From positions 2,532,501-2,596,500 of the forward strand of contig NZ_CP053590.1 of NCBI RefSeq assembly GCF_013365535.1: 64,000 nucleotides of DNA, given 5' to 3'. The notes beneath the pieces were generated by a model that saw nothing but the letters and a program-made list of their open reading frames with translations, was not told where the DNA came from and did no database searches. Position 1 is the stretch's first letter. Each line of letters starts with the position of its first letter. This document shows positions 54,540 through 64,000 of the stretch, piece by piece. Origin of the DNA: Aquimarina sp. TRL1. Lineage in GTDB: Bacteria > Bacteroidota > Bacteroidia > Flavobacteriales > Flavobacteriaceae. The translations under genes and the position numbers were made by a program.

Positions 54540-54877
54540 TGGCGAGTGTACATAAATCGGAGATTAAGATAGATATTGAATTAGATGAAAATAGAGTTCC
54601 GGAAAAATTAAAATGGACTGCACAAGATGGGGGTGTAGAAAATGAAGAGACAAAAGCAATGTTATTGTCTGTTTGGGATAGTGCTAATAAGGAGAGTCTT
54701 AGAATTGACTTATGGACCAAAGATATGCCTGTTGATGAAATGAAGATATTTTTTCATCAAACATTAGTGTCAATGAGTGATACGTTTAACAGAGCAACAC
54801 AGGATCAGAAAATGTCAGATACTATGAAGGATTTTTGTGATTACTTTGCAGAAAAACTGGAGCTTAAAAAGAAATAA
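54539..54877 (+). CDS. gldC: Gliding motility protein GldC
   Basis: A 112-residue cytoplasmic protein that accompanies GldB in gliding bacteria; the opening SEIKIDIELDENRVPEKLKWTA is highly typical. It has no signal peptide or membrane segment. Translationally coupled to gldB by a one-base overlap. Its biochemical role is not known. A shared terminator follows. Confidence 0.93.
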   Translation: MASVHKSEIKIDIELDENRVPEKLKWTAQDGGVENEETKAMLLSVWDSANKESLRIDLWTKDMPVDEMKIFFHQTLVSMSDTFNRATQDQKMSDTMKDFCDYFAEKLELKKK

Positions 54878-54902
54878 AGAAGGTATTGTTTAATACTGCA
54901 TA

Positions 54903-54934
54903 AAAAAGCTGAAAAAATACATTTTCAGCTTTTT
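54903..54934. terminator. Bidirectional terminator between gldC and engB
   Basis: AAAAAGCTGAAAA pairs with TTTTCAGCTTTTT around a 6-base loop, with A and T runs on both sides, between convergent genes. Confidence 0.88.
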
Positions 54935-54940
54935 GTGTTT

Positions 54941-55546
54941 TTATGATGATTGTAATTGTTTGTTGATATTGTCGATATAGGCAAGTAATTCTTCTTTTCC
55001 TTGACCAGAAGAGGAGGAAGTGATAAAATAAATAGGCATTTCTTCCCAGTACTCTAATATTTTCTTTTTGTACTCTGCTATCTGGACCTCTAGTTTGTTT
55101 TTGGATAACTTGTCAGCTTTCGTAAAAATGATAGAAAATGGAATTTGATTTTCTCCCAGCCAAAGCATGAATTCTACATCTATTTTTTGAGGTTCATGTC
55201 TAGAGTCTACTAGAACAAAAGCATTGACAAGCTGTGTTCTTTTGGAGAAGTAAGAGGTGATAAATTTTTGAAACACCTTCTTGGCTGATTTAGAAACTCT
55301 AGCGTATCCATATCCGGGTAAATCGACCAGGAACCACTTTTTGTTAATGATAAAATGGTTGATTAACTGTGTTTTTCCGGGGCGCCCTGAGGTTTTGGCT
55401 AGATTTTTTCTATTGGTAAGCATATTTATCAAAGAAGACTTTCCTACGTTAGATCTTCCGATAAAGGCATACTCAGGGAGTTTTTCTTTCGGGCATTTAG
55501 CAACATCGCTGTTACTTATTACAAATTCAGCGCTGCTTATTTTCAT
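54941..55546 (-). CDS. engB: Ribosome biogenesis GTP-binding protein
   Basis: YihA/YsxC family GTPase for 50S assembly, 201 residues. P-loop [10 protein letters not shown]3 DLPGYGYA and G4 TKADK are all present. It follows the alpha/beta hydrolase gene on the minus strand after 10 bases and shares the terminator with gldC. Confidence 0.96.
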   Translation of the reverse strand: MKISSAEFVISNSDVAKCPKEKLPEYAFIGRSNVGKSSLINMLTNRKNLAKTSGRPGKTQLINHFIINKKWFLVDLPGYGYARVSKSAKKVFQKFITSYFSKRTQLVNAFVLVDSRHEPQKIDVEFMLWLGENQIPFSIIFTKADKLSKNKLEVQIAEYKKKILEYWEEMPIYFITSSSSGQGKEELLAYIDNINKQLQSS

Positions 55547-55556
55547 AGTTTTCTTA

Positions 55557-56321
55557 TTAAATACCTCGTTCTTTAAACCAGGAATGAAGTAATTGGTTGA
55601 ATTCTTCTGGATGTTCCATCATTGCAGCATGACCGCATTTGTCTATCCAGTAAAGGTCAGAATCAGGTAATAGTTTGTTGAAATCATTTGCTACTTCTGG
55701 TGGAGTAACAGTATCATCTTTTCCCCATATGATACATGTTGGGGTGTGCATATTAGGCAGATCTTTTGCCATGTTGTGTCTGATTGCACTTTTGGCGATG
55801 GATAGTGTTCTGATTAATTTGTTTCTGTCATTTACAGTTGCATAAACCTCATCTACGATCTCTTTTGTAGCAATGGCTGGATCATAAAACACATTCTCGG
55901 CTTTCTTTTTAATATATTCATAGTCACCTCTTTTAGGGTAGCTTTCCCCCATGGCACTTTCATATAATCCAGAACTACCGGTTATGACTAAGCCTTTTAC
56001 ATTTTCAGGGAACATTTTTGTACATAACAAGGCAATGTGTCCTCCAAGAGAGTTCCCTAGCAGGACTACTTCTTTGTATCCCAGATGATCTATGAAATCT
56101 TTTAGGTATTTAGCAAAAGTGCCCACTTTGGTTTTTAAGATTGGTAATGTGTATATAGGGAGTTCTGGTATAAGAACTTTGTATCCGTGATTAGGAAAGT
56201 AAGAACTAACACCATCAAAATTGCTAAGACCACCCATTAAACCGTGTAAAATAACAATTGGTGTTCCTTCTCCTGTCTCTAGGTAACTAAACTTTCCGCT
56301 TTTTTTTAATCTGTAATTCAT
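55557..56321 (-). CDS. Alpha/beta hydrolase
   Basis: A 254-residue hydrolase: [10 protein letters not shown] forms the oxyanion loop, GNSLGGH the nucleophile elbow, [11 protein letters not shown] supplies the Asp region and [13 protein letters not shown] the catalytic His. No signal peptide. It precedes engB and diverges from mraZ. The substrate is not evident; lipid or ester hydrolysis is typical of the superfamily. Confidence 0.9.
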   Translation of the reverse strand: MNYRLKKSGKFSYLETGEGTPIVILHGLMGGLSNFDGVSSYFPNHGYKVLIPELPIYTLPILKTKVGTFAKYLKDFIDHLGYKEVVLLGNSLGGHIALLCTKMFPENVKGLVITGSSGLYESAMGESYPKRGDYEYIKKKAENVFYDPAIATKEIVDEVYATVNDRNKLIRTLSIAKSAIRHNMAKDLPNMHTPTCIIWGKDDTVTPPEVANDFNKLLPDSDLYWIDKCGHAAMMEHPEEFNQLLHSWFKERGI

Positions 56322-56539
56322 TAATATTTCTTACAAGAATTATCAGCAAATATAGCACTTTCATAGTTAGATCAAAGCTTTTTGTTGATAGTGTATCACG
56401 AATTTATGTTTTTTTAATGTTCGATGAAATCCTTTTGCGGGAGCGAAGGAACTTGTCTTTTTGTATTGGGTTGATAGACAAAAATTTAAAGAGTCATTCG
56501 TCTTGTAAAGAAGCATTTTAACGATAACTTATTAACAAT

Positions 56540-56565
56540 GTGGTAGATTGTGGTAAAAAGTGGTA
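56540..56565 (+). promoter_or_regulatory. Triple direct repeat upstream of mraZ, probable MraZ operator
   Basis: GTGGTA occurs at 56540, 56550 and 56560, exactly 10 bases apart. MraZ in E. coli and mollicutes binds G-rich direct repeats spaced about one helical turn upstream of its own cluster. The repeats lie just before the -7 element, where binding would block RNA polymerase. Confidence 0.75.
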
Positions 56566-56575
56566 ATATTTTCAA

Positions 56576-56583
56576 TATATTTG
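56576..56583 (+). promoter_or_regulatory. -7 element of the division and cell wall cluster
   Basis: TATATTTG fits TAnnTTTG, 28 bases before the mraZ start. The nearest TTG (56548-56550) is 25 bases upstream, slightly far, and overlaps the repeats. Confidence 0.6.
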
Positions 56584-56611
56584 AAATATAAAAGAAGGCA
56601 GGGAAAATCAA

Positions 56612-57082
56612 GTGGTAAATCTAATCGGCACATATGAATGTAAGGCAGACGCTAAAGGGCGTTTGATGATGCCTGCTGCTTTTAAGAAGCAGTTAGCTAG
56701 TGTGTTAGAGGAAGGGTTTGTTTTGAAGCGCTCAGTTTTTCAGCCTTGCTTGGAGCTATATCCAATGCAGGAGTGGAATCAATTAATGGCGAAAATAAAC
56801 AAGCTAAATCGCTTTAAAAAGAAGAATAACGACTTTATAAGAAGATTTACGGCTGGAGTCAAGGTGGTAGATATAGATGCTACAGGACGACTTTTGATTC
56901 CAAAAGATTTGATCGGTTTTGCTAGTATAAAAAAAGAAATAGTTCTTTCGTCAGCAGTGAATATTATAGAGGTGTGGGATAAGGATCTTTATGAAAAAGC
57001 AATTGAAGATGCTACAGATGATTTTGCGGATTTGGCGGAAGAAGTAATGGGTTTTGAAGACGAGATAGATGGAATATCATAA
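56612..57082 (+). CDS. mraZ: Transcriptional regulator MraZ
   Basis: DNA-binding protein with two SpoVT/AbrB-like halves: GTYECKADAKGRLMMPAAFKK and VVDIDATGRLLIPKDL. It is 156 residues and starts with GTG at 56612. It opens the division and cell wall cluster and most likely represses it by binding the triple repeat at 56540-56565. Its end overlaps rsmH by 14 bases. Confidence 0.95.
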   Translation: MVNLIGTYECKADAKGRLMMPAAFKKQLASVLEEGFVLKRSVFQPCLELYPMQEWNQLMAKINKLNRFKKKNNDFIRRFTAGVKVVDIDATGRLLIPKDLIGFASIKKEIVLSSAVNIIEVWDKDLYEKAIEDATDDFADLAEEVMGFEDEIDGIS

Positions 57083-57965
57083 TTCGGTATTGTTAAAAGA
57101 AACAGTAGATGGTCTGGCTATTAAGCCAGATGGGGTGTATGTGGATGTGACCTTTGGAGGAGGAGGGCATTCAAAAGAAATACTAAGTCGACTGGGGGAG
57201 AAGGGGAAATTGTTTGCATTTGATCAGGATAAGGATGCATTGGTCAATGCATTAGAGGATGACCGTTTTGTGTTGATTAATGAGAATTTTAGATACATAA
57301 AACGCTTTTTGAGATTTTATGGTGTAAGAAAGGTTGATGGTATTTTAGGAGACTTTGGGGTTTCTTCTCATCAGTTTGATGTTGCAGAAAGAGGGTTTTC
57401 GACCCGATTTGAAGCAGAACTGGATATGAGGATGAATCAGGATGGAGCACTGTCTGCTTTTCATGTAGTAAATGATTATGACGAAATGGATTTGAGAAGA
57501 GTGTTGCTGCAATATGGAGAATTGAGGAATGCGCCTAAGTTAGCGAGGGCAATAGTAACAGCAAGAATTGAGGCTCCTGTTAAAACAAGCGCAATGCTAA
57601 AAGAGGTGTTAAGACCTTTTTTAGTAAAACATAAAGAACACAAGATATTAGCACAGATTTATCAGGCAATCCGTATAGAGGTAAATCAGGAAATAGAAGT
57701 GTTGAAAGATTTCTTGCTGCAAACGGAAGAATTGTTAGACAAAGGAGGAAGGATAAGTTTGATATCATATCACTCTTTGGAAGATCGATTAGTAAAGCGA
57801 TATATCCGTAATGGGATGTTTGAAGGAGAACCGGAAAAAGACTTGTATGGTAATGTAACGGTGCCTTTCAGAAAAGTAGGAGGATTGGTAGTGCCAACAG
57901 AAGAAGAGGTTAGAGAAAATAACAGAGCGAGAAGTGCGAAACTTCGAATTGCTGAGCGTATATAA
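57069..57965 (+). CDS. rsmH: 16S rRNA (cytosine-1402-N4)-methyltransferase
   Basis: Methylates N4 of C1402 in the 30S P site using SAM. YVDVTFGGGGHSKEIL is the SAM loop, GILGDFGVSSHQFD follows, and the end SYHSLEDRLVKRY is characteristic. Length of 298 residues fits. Overlaps mraZ by 14 bases, as is common in this cluster. Confidence 0.97.
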   Translation: MEYHNSVLLKETVDGLAIKPDGVYVDVTFGGGGHSKEILSRLGEKGKLFAFDQDKDALVNALEDDRFVLINENFRYIKRFLRFYGVRKVDGILGDFGVSSHQFDVAERGFSTRFEAELDMRMNQDGALSAFHVVNDYDEMDLRRVLLQYGELRNAPKLARAIVTARIEAPVKTSAMLKEVLRPFLVKHKEHKILAQIYQAIRIEVNQEIEVLKDFLLQTEELLDKGGRISLISYHSLEDRLVKRYIRNGMFEGEPEKDLYGNVTVPFRKVGGLVVPTEEEVRENNRARSAKLRIAERI

Positions 57966-57999
57966 TATATAGGTATACGTTTTGACGGTTTAGAAAATA

Positions 58000-58311
58000 A
58001 TGAAGCAGACAATTTATGACATATTAAAAGGAAAGTTCTTGATAGCGGATGATGCTATGAAAAACTGGAGAATGTTGTTGTTTTTGTCCTTTTTGGCAAT
58101 CATAATGATTGCAAGTTCTCATAATGCGGAGAGTAAAGTGCATGAGATTGCAAAATTAAATAATGAAGTAAAAGAGCTTAGGACGCAGTTTGTAGATGGA
58201 AGAACAGAATTGATGCGATTAAAAATGGAGTCTTCTGTAATCGAAAGAATGAAGAAAAAGGGGTTAAAACAACCTTCTACACCTCCTAAAAAAATTATAG
58301 TAACCAAGTAA
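58000..58311 (+). CDS. ftsL: FtsL-like cell division protein
   Basis: A 103-residue bitopic protein: short cytoplasmic part, one membrane helix (MLLFLSFLAIIMIASSH) and a periplasmic coiled coil (AKLNNEVKELRTQFVDGRTELMRLKMES). FtsL is poorly conserved in sequence, so the call depends on topology and on its place between rsmH and the transpeptidase gene. Confidence 0.85.
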   Translation: MKQTIYDILKGKFLIADDAMKNWRMLLFLSFLAIIMIASSHNAESKVHEIAKLNNEVKELRTQFVDGRTELMRLKMESSVIERMKKKGLKQPSTPPKKIIVTK

Positions 58312-58316
58312 GTGTT

Positions 58317-60311
58317 TTGGCAGTAGCAGATAAGAACATATTGAATCGATTGTATTTTGTAGCAGGATGTATGCTCATCTTTGCTATTGCTGTTGTTGTA
58401 AAATTGGTGAATATTCAGTTTGTAGAAGGAGATGAATATAGAAATAAAGCACAACAACGGGTTTTTAAAACTTTTGATATCCCTGCAAATCGTGGAAACT
58501 TATACGATTCCAATGGTAATTTGTTGGCTACTTCAGTACCAAAATACGATATCCGATTTGATGCCTTGGCGGTAAAAGAAAAAGATTTCAGGAAATATAT
58601 AAAACCACTATGTGAGGCATTGGCTAAAGAGATGGGTAGGTCGGTTTCGTATTATGATAAGCTGTTGCGCACAGCGAAATCGAATAAAAACAGATATCTG
58701 CTGCTGGCGCGTAATGTTGGGTATTCCAGATATATGCGATTTAAAAAATTTCCGTTGTTGAAATTTGGAGCGAATAGAGGAGGATTGATTATTGAGCAGC
58801 GAACAGTGAGAGAGCACCCTATAGGGAAAATTGCAGAAAGAACAGTTGGATATGAACGTAGAGATGATCAAGGGTATTATACCAGAGTAGGTCTGGAAGG
58901 AGCATATGGTCCTTTTCTTAGAGGAAAAGAAGGAAAAAGAAAAAAACAAAAAATAGCAAAGAACCAATGGAAGCCAATAGGAGATGCGAATGAGGTAGAG
59001 CCAGAAGATGGGTATGATGTGATTTCCACTATTGATGTGAATATTCAGGATGTGACACATCATGCTTTATTGGCGCAATTGGAAAAGTTTGAAGCAGAGC
59101 ACGGAACAGCTGTTGTGATGGAAACAAAGACAGGAGAGATAAAAGCTATTTCTAATTTAGGAAGAGGCAAATCCGGGAAGTATTATGAGAAGTTGAATTA
59201 CGCAGTAGGTGAGTCACATGAGCCGGGATCGTCTTTCAAACTGGTAACGATGGTGGCAGCCTTAGAAGATAAAGTGATTGATTCTAGTTATGTGGTAGAT
59301 ACAGAGAATGGAAGAGTAAAGTTTTATGATCGAGTTGTAAAAGATTCTCATTGGGGAGGGTATGGAAAAATATCTGCCGCAAGAGCTTTTGAAGTTTCTT
59401 CAAATACAGCTTTTGCAAAAATTGTTTTTGAACATTATAAGAATAATCCTAAAAAGTTTGTGGATCGCCTGATAAATATGGGGCTCAATGATAAATTAGG
59501 GCTGTCTATAAAAGGAGAAGGAGCCCCTAAGATACCTTATCCGGGAGAAAAAAATTGGTATGGGACTACCTTGCCATGGATGGCTTTTGGATATGGAGTT
59601 TCTTTAACTCCTTTGCAAACCTTGGCGTTTTATAATGCAATAGCGAATAATGGGGAGATGGTAAAACCACGGTTTATCAAGCGAGTGATGTCCTGGGATA
59701 AGATTAGAGAGCAATATGATAAAGAAGTGTTGAACCCCGCAATTTGTTCAAAAGAAACCGCAAAAATAGTTCAGGAAATGATGAAGAATGTGGTGGCACG
59801 AGGAACAGCAGATAATATCAAGACAGATAATTTTATGATTGCCGGGAAGACTGGAACTTGTTGGGGGAATTATGGAAAGCATAAAGAGAGAGAATACATT
59901 TCTTCGTTTGCAGGATATTTCCCGGCAGAAGACCCTAAGTATTCTTGTATAGTCGTGATTCATAAACCTAACAAAGAAAAAGGGTATTATGGGAATATTG
60001 TTGCTGGACCGGTTTTTAAAAGAATAGCAGAAAAAATTTATAATGATATCCCTGTAGAAGATAAGATTTCTGCTGAGGTTGTGAGTAACAAAAAAGTAGA
60101 AAGAAGCTATAACGGATATTATGGAAAGGTTCAGAAATATAAGACGATCATGCCTAATGTAAAAGGGATGCCGGCAATGGATGTAATCTCACTATTGGAG
60201 AATATGGGGCTTCGGGTAGAGATAAAAGGAAAGGGGTTTGTGAAAAAACAATCAATAGAACCGGGAAAAAAAGTAAAGCAAAACCAAAGAATCAGTTTAG
60301 AGTTGTCGTAA
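58317..60311 (+). CDS. ftsI: Septal peptidoglycan transpeptidase (PBP3-type) with PASTA domain
   Basis: Cross-links septal peptidoglycan. A membrane anchor lies near residues 10-32; then the dimerisation domain; the transpeptidase motifs are S305-S-F-K308, S361-S-N363 and K511-T-G-T. A C-terminal PASTA domain (MPNVKGMPAMDVISLLENMGL) ends the 664-residue protein. The start is TTG at 58317. It sits 5 bases after ftsL and overlaps murE by one base. SpoVD/FtsI family assignment is firm. Confidence 0.95.
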   Translation: MAVADKNILNRLYFVAGCMLIFAIAVVVKLVNIQFVEGDEYRNKAQQRVFKTFDIPANRGNLYDSNGNLLATSVPKYDIRFDALAVKEKDFRKYIKPLCEALAKEMGRSVSYYDKLLRTAKSNKNRYLLLARNVGYSRYMRFKKFPLLKFGANRGGLIIEQRTVREHPIGKIAERTVGYERRDDQGYYTRVGLEGAYGPFLRGKEGKRKKQKIAKNQWKPIGDANEVEPEDGYDVISTIDVNIQDVTHHALLAQLEKFEAEHGTAVVMETKTGEIKAISNLGRGKSGKYYEKLNYAVGESHEPGSSFKLVTMVAALEDKVIDSSYVVDTENGRVKFYDRVVKDSHWGGYGKISAARAFEVSSNTAFAKIVFEHYKNNPKKFVDRLINMGLNDKLGLSIKGEGAPKIPYPGEKNWYGTTLPWMAFGYGVSLTPLQTLAFYNAIANNGEMVKPRFIKRVMSWDKIREQYDKEVLNPAICSKETAKIVQEMMKNVVARGTADNIKTDNFMIAGKTGTCWGNYGKHKEREYISSFAGYFPAEDPKYSCIVVIHKPNKEKGYYGNIVAGPVFKRIAEKIYNDIPVEDKISAEVVSNKKVERSYNGYYGKVQKYKTIMPNVKGMPAMDVISLLENMGLRVEIKGKGFVKKQSIEPGKKVKQNQRISLELS

Positions 60312-61771
60312 TGGAATTAAAGGAGTTATTATATAAGGTATCAATAGAAAAGGTAGTTGGTGATACGGCAACCCAGATTAGTGCTGTTCATTTTGATTCC
60401 AGGGAAATAGATAAGGGGAATGCCTTTGTGGCAGTTAGAGGGACGGTATCGGATGGACATGATTTTATAGCGAAAGCGATAGAAAAAGGAGCAATTGCGA
60501 TTGTTTGCGAGGATATACCACAAAACATAAAAGAAGGAGTAACATATGTAGAGGTAGAAAATGCAGCAGAAGCATTGGCAATTATGGCTTCTAATTTTTA
60601 TGGAGTGCCATCGGAGAACCTAAAGTTGATTGGGGTTACAGGGACAAATGGCAAAACCACAATTGCTACGTTATTATTTCAGCTGTTTAAAAAAGCTGGA
60701 TATAAGGTAGGGTTGTTATCTACAGTGAAAATCATGGTAGATACTCAGGAGTATAAAGCAACTCATACAACGCCTGATCCTTTGATGATCAATAGGTATT
60801 TAAAAGAGATGAATGAGGTAGGGGTAGAGTTTTGTTTTATGGAAGTAAGCTCTCATGGGATCCATCAAAAAAGAATAGAAGGATTAGTGTTTGAAGGAGG
60901 GGTTTTTACCAATCTGTCACATGATCATTTAGATTATCACGAAACTTTTAAAGAATATAGAGATGTTAAAAAAAGTTTTTTTGACAGTTTGCCTTCGGGA
61001 GCATTTGCATTGACAAATAAAGATGATAAAAATGGAGCATTTATGCTTCAGAATACAAAAGCCAAACAATATACGTATGCGTTGAAATCATACGCTGACT
61101 ATAGGGGTCAGATCTTAGAGAATAGCATCGGCGGGTTGTTGCTAAAATTTAATGATAATGAACTTTGGGCAAAGTTGATAGGTGATTTTAATGCATATAA
61201 TTTGTTGGCGATATATGGAACAGCAGAATTGTTGGGGCTGGAGACCTTAGAAATTTTGCGATTGTTGAGTGAGTTAGAAAGTGTGAGTGGTAGATTTCAG
61301 TATATGATATCTAATGATAAAATTACTGCGATTGTAGACTATGCACATACACCAGATGCATTGAAAAATGTATTGGATACTATTAATGAAATACGAACAA
61401 ATAACGAGACCTTGATTACAGTTGTGGGGTGTGGAGGTGATAGAGATAAAACTAAAAGACCAGTGATGGGGAATATTGCTTCCTCATTGAGTAATAAAGT
61501 GATTTTTACCAGTGATAATCCCAGGACAGAAAAGCCAGAAGATATTATTGCAGATATAGAGAAAGGGGTCGAGCCTCAACACTATAGAAAAACATTGTCA
61601 ATTACAGATCGGGCGCAAGCTATAAAAACCGCTTGTCAATTGGCGATGGCGAATGATATTATTCTGATTGCGGGAAAAGGACACGAAACATATCAGGAGA
61701 TAGATGGGGTCCGTAATGACTTTAATGATTTTGAGATCGTAAAAGATGAATTAAAGCGAATGGGGAAATAA
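60311..61771 (+). CDS. murE: UDP-MurNAc-tripeptide synthetase (meso-diaminopimelate-adding)
   Basis: Adds the third residue to the peptidoglycan precursor. The ATP loop GVTGTNGKTT lies at residues 108-117; SDNPRTEKPEDI holds the DNPR motif that selects meso-diaminopimelate over lysine. The 486-residue length is standard. Coupled to ftsI by a one-base overlap and followed by mraY. Confidence 0.97.
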   Translation: MELKELLYKVSIEKVVGDTATQISAVHFDSREIDKGNAFVAVRGTVSDGHDFIAKAIEKGAIAIVCEDIPQNIKEGVTYVEVENAAEALAIMASNFYGVPSENLKLIGVTGTNGKTTIATLLFQLFKKAGYKVGLLSTVKIMVDTQEYKATHTTPDPLMINRYLKEMNEVGVEFCFMEVSSHGIHQKRIEGLVFEGGVFTNLSHDHLDYHETFKEYRDVKKSFFDSLPSGAFALTNKDDKNGAFMLQNTKAKQYTYALKSYADYRGQILENSIGGLLLKFNDNELWAKLIGDFNAYNLLAIYGTAELLGLETLEILRLLSELESVSGRFQYMISNDKITAIVDYAHTPDALKNVLDTINEIRTNNETLITVVGCGGDRDKTKRPVMGNIASSLSNKVIFTSDNPRTEKPEDIIADIEKGVEPQHYRKTLSITDRAQAIKTACQLAMANDIILIAGKGHETYQEIDGVRNDFNDFEIVKDELKRMGK

Positions 61772-61819
61772 ATGATTTGTATTGACGTGTTAAAAAACAG
61801 TATTTAGAAGAAGAGAGCT

Positions 61820-63055
61820 ATGTTATATTATTTGTTTGAATATTTAGAGAGTGAATATCAGTTTCCTGGAGCGAGTCTTTTTCAGTTTATCACTTTTAGA
61901 GGAGCATTGGCAATAATTCTCTCCTTGATGATCTCAACGATTTATGGGAAACGAATTATAAGATTTCTTCAGAAAAAGCAAATGGGGGAAAGTATTCGTG
62001 ATTTGGGATTGGAAGGACAGGTGGAGAAGGCAGGAACACCGACTATGGGAGGGGTGATTATAATTCTGGCTACCCTTGTGCCTGTACTGCTTTTTGCTAA
62101 GATAGATAATGTTTACATTATTTTGTTAATAGTGACTACGTTGTGGATGGGGGCTATAGGTTTTATAGATGATTACCTGAAAATACTCAAAAAAAATAAA
62201 GACGGATTAAAAGGTTGGTTCAAGGTAATTGGTCAAGTTGGTCTTGGAGTGATTGTAGGATGTACTATGTATTTTCATGAAGATATAACCATAAAAGAGG
62301 AGATTGTGTCTTCTGTAGAGACAGTAGAATCGGTATCAGGAACAACGGCAGAAAGTGATTTTAATCCAGCGATCAAATCGACAAAAACAACCATTCCTTT
62401 TTTTAAAAATAATGAATTTGATTACGCTAGTTTGATCACCTGGATAAGTCCTTCGCTAGCTAAATATGCGTGGCTTATTTTTATTCCTTTTGTGATTTTC
62501 ATTATCACGGCGGTTTCTAATGGAGCAAATCTGACAGATGGAATTGATGGATTGGCGGCAGGGTCTTCAGCGATTATCGTGTTGACACTTGCGTTGTTTG
62601 CATGGGTGTCTGGAAATATAATTTTTTCAGATTATCTCAATGTGATGTATATCCCTAACTCAGGAGAGATGACCATTTTTGTTACAGCTTTTGCTGGAGC
62701 ACTTGTTGGGTTTTTGTGGTATAATACGTATCCGGCGCAAGTGTTTATGGGAGATACAGGAAGCTTGACGATAGGCGGGATTATCGCCGTGTTGGCAATT
62801 GCGACAAGAAAAGAATTTTTAATACCGATTTTATGTGGAATCTTTTTTATAGAAACCCTTTCTGTAATGATTCAGGTAAGTTGGTTTAAGTATACAAAAA
62901 AGAAATATGGTGAAGGGAGAAGGGTTTTTCTAATGTCTCCTTTGCATCATCATTATCAGAAAAAAGGAATTCACGAGAGTAAGATTGTAGCCAGATTCTG
63001 GATTGTTGGGATTATTTTGGCGATCATTACCGTGATCACATTAAAAGTCAGGTGA
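61820..63055 (+). CDS. mraY: Phospho-MurNAc-pentapeptide transferase
   Basis: Multi-spanning membrane enzyme that makes lipid [45 protein letters not shown] and the closing [11 protein letters not shown] are hallmark segments with the catalytic Asp residues. At 411 residues it exceeds the 360 of E. coli; the extra part is a soluble loop at about residues 155-200 ([20 protein letters not shown]), seen in other members of the phylum. Confidence 0.97.
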   Translation: MLYYLFEYLESEYQFPGASLFQFITFRGALAIILSLMISTIYGKRIIRFLQKKQMGESIRDLGLEGQVEKAGTPTMGGVIIILATLVPVLLFAKIDNVYIILLIVTTLWMGAIGFIDDYLKILKKNKDGLKGWFKVIGQVGLGVIVGCTMYFHEDITIKEEIVSSVETVESVSGTTAESDFNPAIKSTKTTIPFFKNNEFDYASLITWISPSLAKYAWLIFIPFVIFIITAVSNGANLTDGIDGLAAGSSAIIVLTLALFAWVSGNIIFSDYLNVMYIPNSGEMTIFVTAFAGALVGFLWYNTYPAQVFMGDTGSLTIGGIIAVLAIATRKEFLIPILCGIFFIETLSVMIQVSWFKYTKKKYGEGRRVFLMSPLHHHYQKKGIHESKIVARFWIVGIILAIITVITLKVR

Positions 63056-63084
63056 AAAATAAGAATTTCTATGCCTGAAAAAAT

Positions 63085-64000
63085 ATGAGAGAAGAAAAAA
63101 GACATATAGAAAAACGACTGGTAGTACTGGGAGCAGGAGAGAGTGGTGTCGGAACTGTCATCTTGGGAAAGAAGGAAGGGTATACAGTTTTTGTGTCTGA
63201 TAAAGGGAAAATAAAAGAGACCTATAAAAAGACATTGGATGAGTTAGGAGTGGCTTGGGAAGAGGAACAGCATACAGAAGCTAAAATTCTGACTGCAACA
63301 GTGGTGATGAAAAGTCCGGGGATACCTGATACGGTGCCGCTGGTTGTTCGGTTAAAAGAAAGAGGAGTGCCTGTTGTTTCAGAAATTGAGTTTGCGGATA
63401 ATTATACAGCTGCAACCATTGTTGGAATTACTGGAAGTAATGGTAAGACCACTACTACAATGATGACACATCACATATTGAAAACCGGAGGGCTTGATGT
63501 AGGAGTGGCAGGGAATATAGGATATAGTTTTGCGAAGCAAGTGGCAACTACAGAAGTGGCGAATTATGTGCTGGAGCTAAGTAGTTTTCAGTTAGATGGT
63601 ATAGAGAAGTTTGCACCACACATTGCTGTTTTGACAAATATTACTCCAGATCATTTAGATCGATATGAGTATAAGTTGGAGAAGTATGTGGCTTCAAAAT
63701 TTAGAATAATAAAAAATCAAACAGAACAAGATTATTTCATCTATGATGCAGATGATCTAGAGATAAAAAAATATCTGAATACGCATGAGATAAAACCTCA
63801 GTTATTGCCTTTTTCATTGACGAAAAAGTTTGATCAGGGGGCGTATTTGGAGGAGAAAAATATAGTAGTAAAAATAGATAACAACGAATTTATTATGTCA
63901 ACATCAGATTTAGCGTTAAAAGGAAATCATAATGTAAAAAATGCAATGGCAGCAGCTACTGTGTCGCAATTGTTAAAAATAAGAAAGAGTACGATACGAG
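63085..64000 (+). CDS. murD: UDP-MurNAc-L-alanine:D-glutamate ligase (3' end outside window)
   Basis: Open from ATG 63085 to the window edge, 305 codons. LVVLGAGESGVG is the N-terminal UDP-binding loop, GITGSNGKTTTTMM (about residues 114-127) the ATP loop, and LTNITPDHLDRY and ALKGNHNVKNAMAA are typical Mur ligase segments. It follows mraY by 29 bases, the conserved order of this cluster. About a third of the protein is missing. Confidence 0.95.
   Translation, partial: MREEKRHIEKRLVVLGAGESGVGTVILGKKEGYTVFVSDKGKIKETYKKTLDELGVAWEEEQHTEAKILTATVVMKSPGIPDTVPLVVRLKERGVPVVSEIEFADNYTAATIVGITGSNGKTTTTMMTHHILKTGGLDVGVAGNIGYSFAKQVATTEVANYVLELSSFQLDGIEKFAPHIAVLTNITPDHLDRYEYKLEKYVASKFRIIKNQTEQDYFIYDADDLEIKKYLNTHEIKPQLLPFSLTKKFDQGAYLEEKNIVVKIDNNEFIMSTSDLALKGNHNVKNAMAAATVSQLLKIRKSTIR

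Noticed and set aside
58608..59063. 151-codon minus-strand frame inside ftsI
   Set aside because: Antisense to an intact, conserved transpeptidase; composition rich in Ile, Cys and Ser as expected of a shadow frame.
1..64000. tRNA, rRNA, CRISPR, insertion sequence or prophage
   Set aside because: No cloverleaf-like gene, spaced repeat array, transposase, integrase or phage structural protein was seen on reading through the window.

Overview
This AT-rich window comes from a gliding, probably marine member of the Flavobacteriaceae (phylum Bacteroidota). The evidence is gldA, gldB and gldC, a secreted protein with a type IX secretion (Por) sorting tail, the SDR-type threonine dehydrogenase, and many promoters with the Bacteroidota -7 element TAnnTTTG. 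The genus cannot be settled from the sequence alone. I see no rRNA, tRNA, insertion sequence, prophage or CRISPR array; this is core chromosome.

Layout. 1-1808 (minus): three uncharacterised secreted or associated proteins, the first cut by the window edge. 2127-10626: metK with a structured leader that I read as a SAM-II riboswitch, divergent from a SAM-I-controlled methionine operon (metY, metX, thrA-type aspartokinase/homoserine dehydrogenase, osmC, metZ). 10707-11237: a lipoprotein. 11509-20103: a complete sulfate assimilation operon (DUF2061 protein, cysH, cysD, cysN, a sulfite reductase fused to a HEPN-like domain, two siroheme genes, ferredoxin reductase, ferredoxin). 20249-25321: a second SAM-I riboswitch driving a two-gene methionine synthase and metF. 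Sulfide from the cys operon, homoserine activation, trans-sulfhydrylation, methylation and SAM synthesis thus lie side by side, and SAM feeds back through two riboswitch classes.

25462-31165: a PagL-like lipid A deacylase, a DUF2807 lipoprotein, gldA, an Lrp regulator divergent from tdh-kbl. 31360-35518: an aromatic amino acid operon (prephenate dehydratase, aminotransferase, prephenate dehydrogenase, DAHP synthase/chorismate mutase) preceded by a classic transcription attenuator: a 24-residue leader peptide packed with Phe, Tyr and Trp codons, an antiterminator and an intrinsic terminator. 35544-43660: housekeeping genes (rsgA, dtd, a MazG-like protein, aroA, queA, rlmN, polyprenyl synthase) and a secreted chalcone-isomerase-like/DUF2147 fusion. 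43743-46163: ECF sigma factor, putative anti-sigma factor and an outer-membrane barrel protein. 46794-49787: a 997-residue T9SS cargo protein.

49933-56321: dnaG without its zinc ligands, a LuxR-type response regulator with Glu in place of the phospho-acceptor Asp, nadE, gldB-gldC, engB and an alpha/beta hydrolase. 56540-64000: the start of the division and cell wall cluster (mraZ with an upstream triple-repeat operator, rsmH, ftsL, ftsI, murE, mraY, murD), running off the window edge.

The most interesting items are the aromatic attenuator (31360-31491), the insertion-bearing SAM-II-like leader of metK (3466-3559), the shared unusual downstream element of the two SAM-I leaders, and several enzymes with altered or fused domains.
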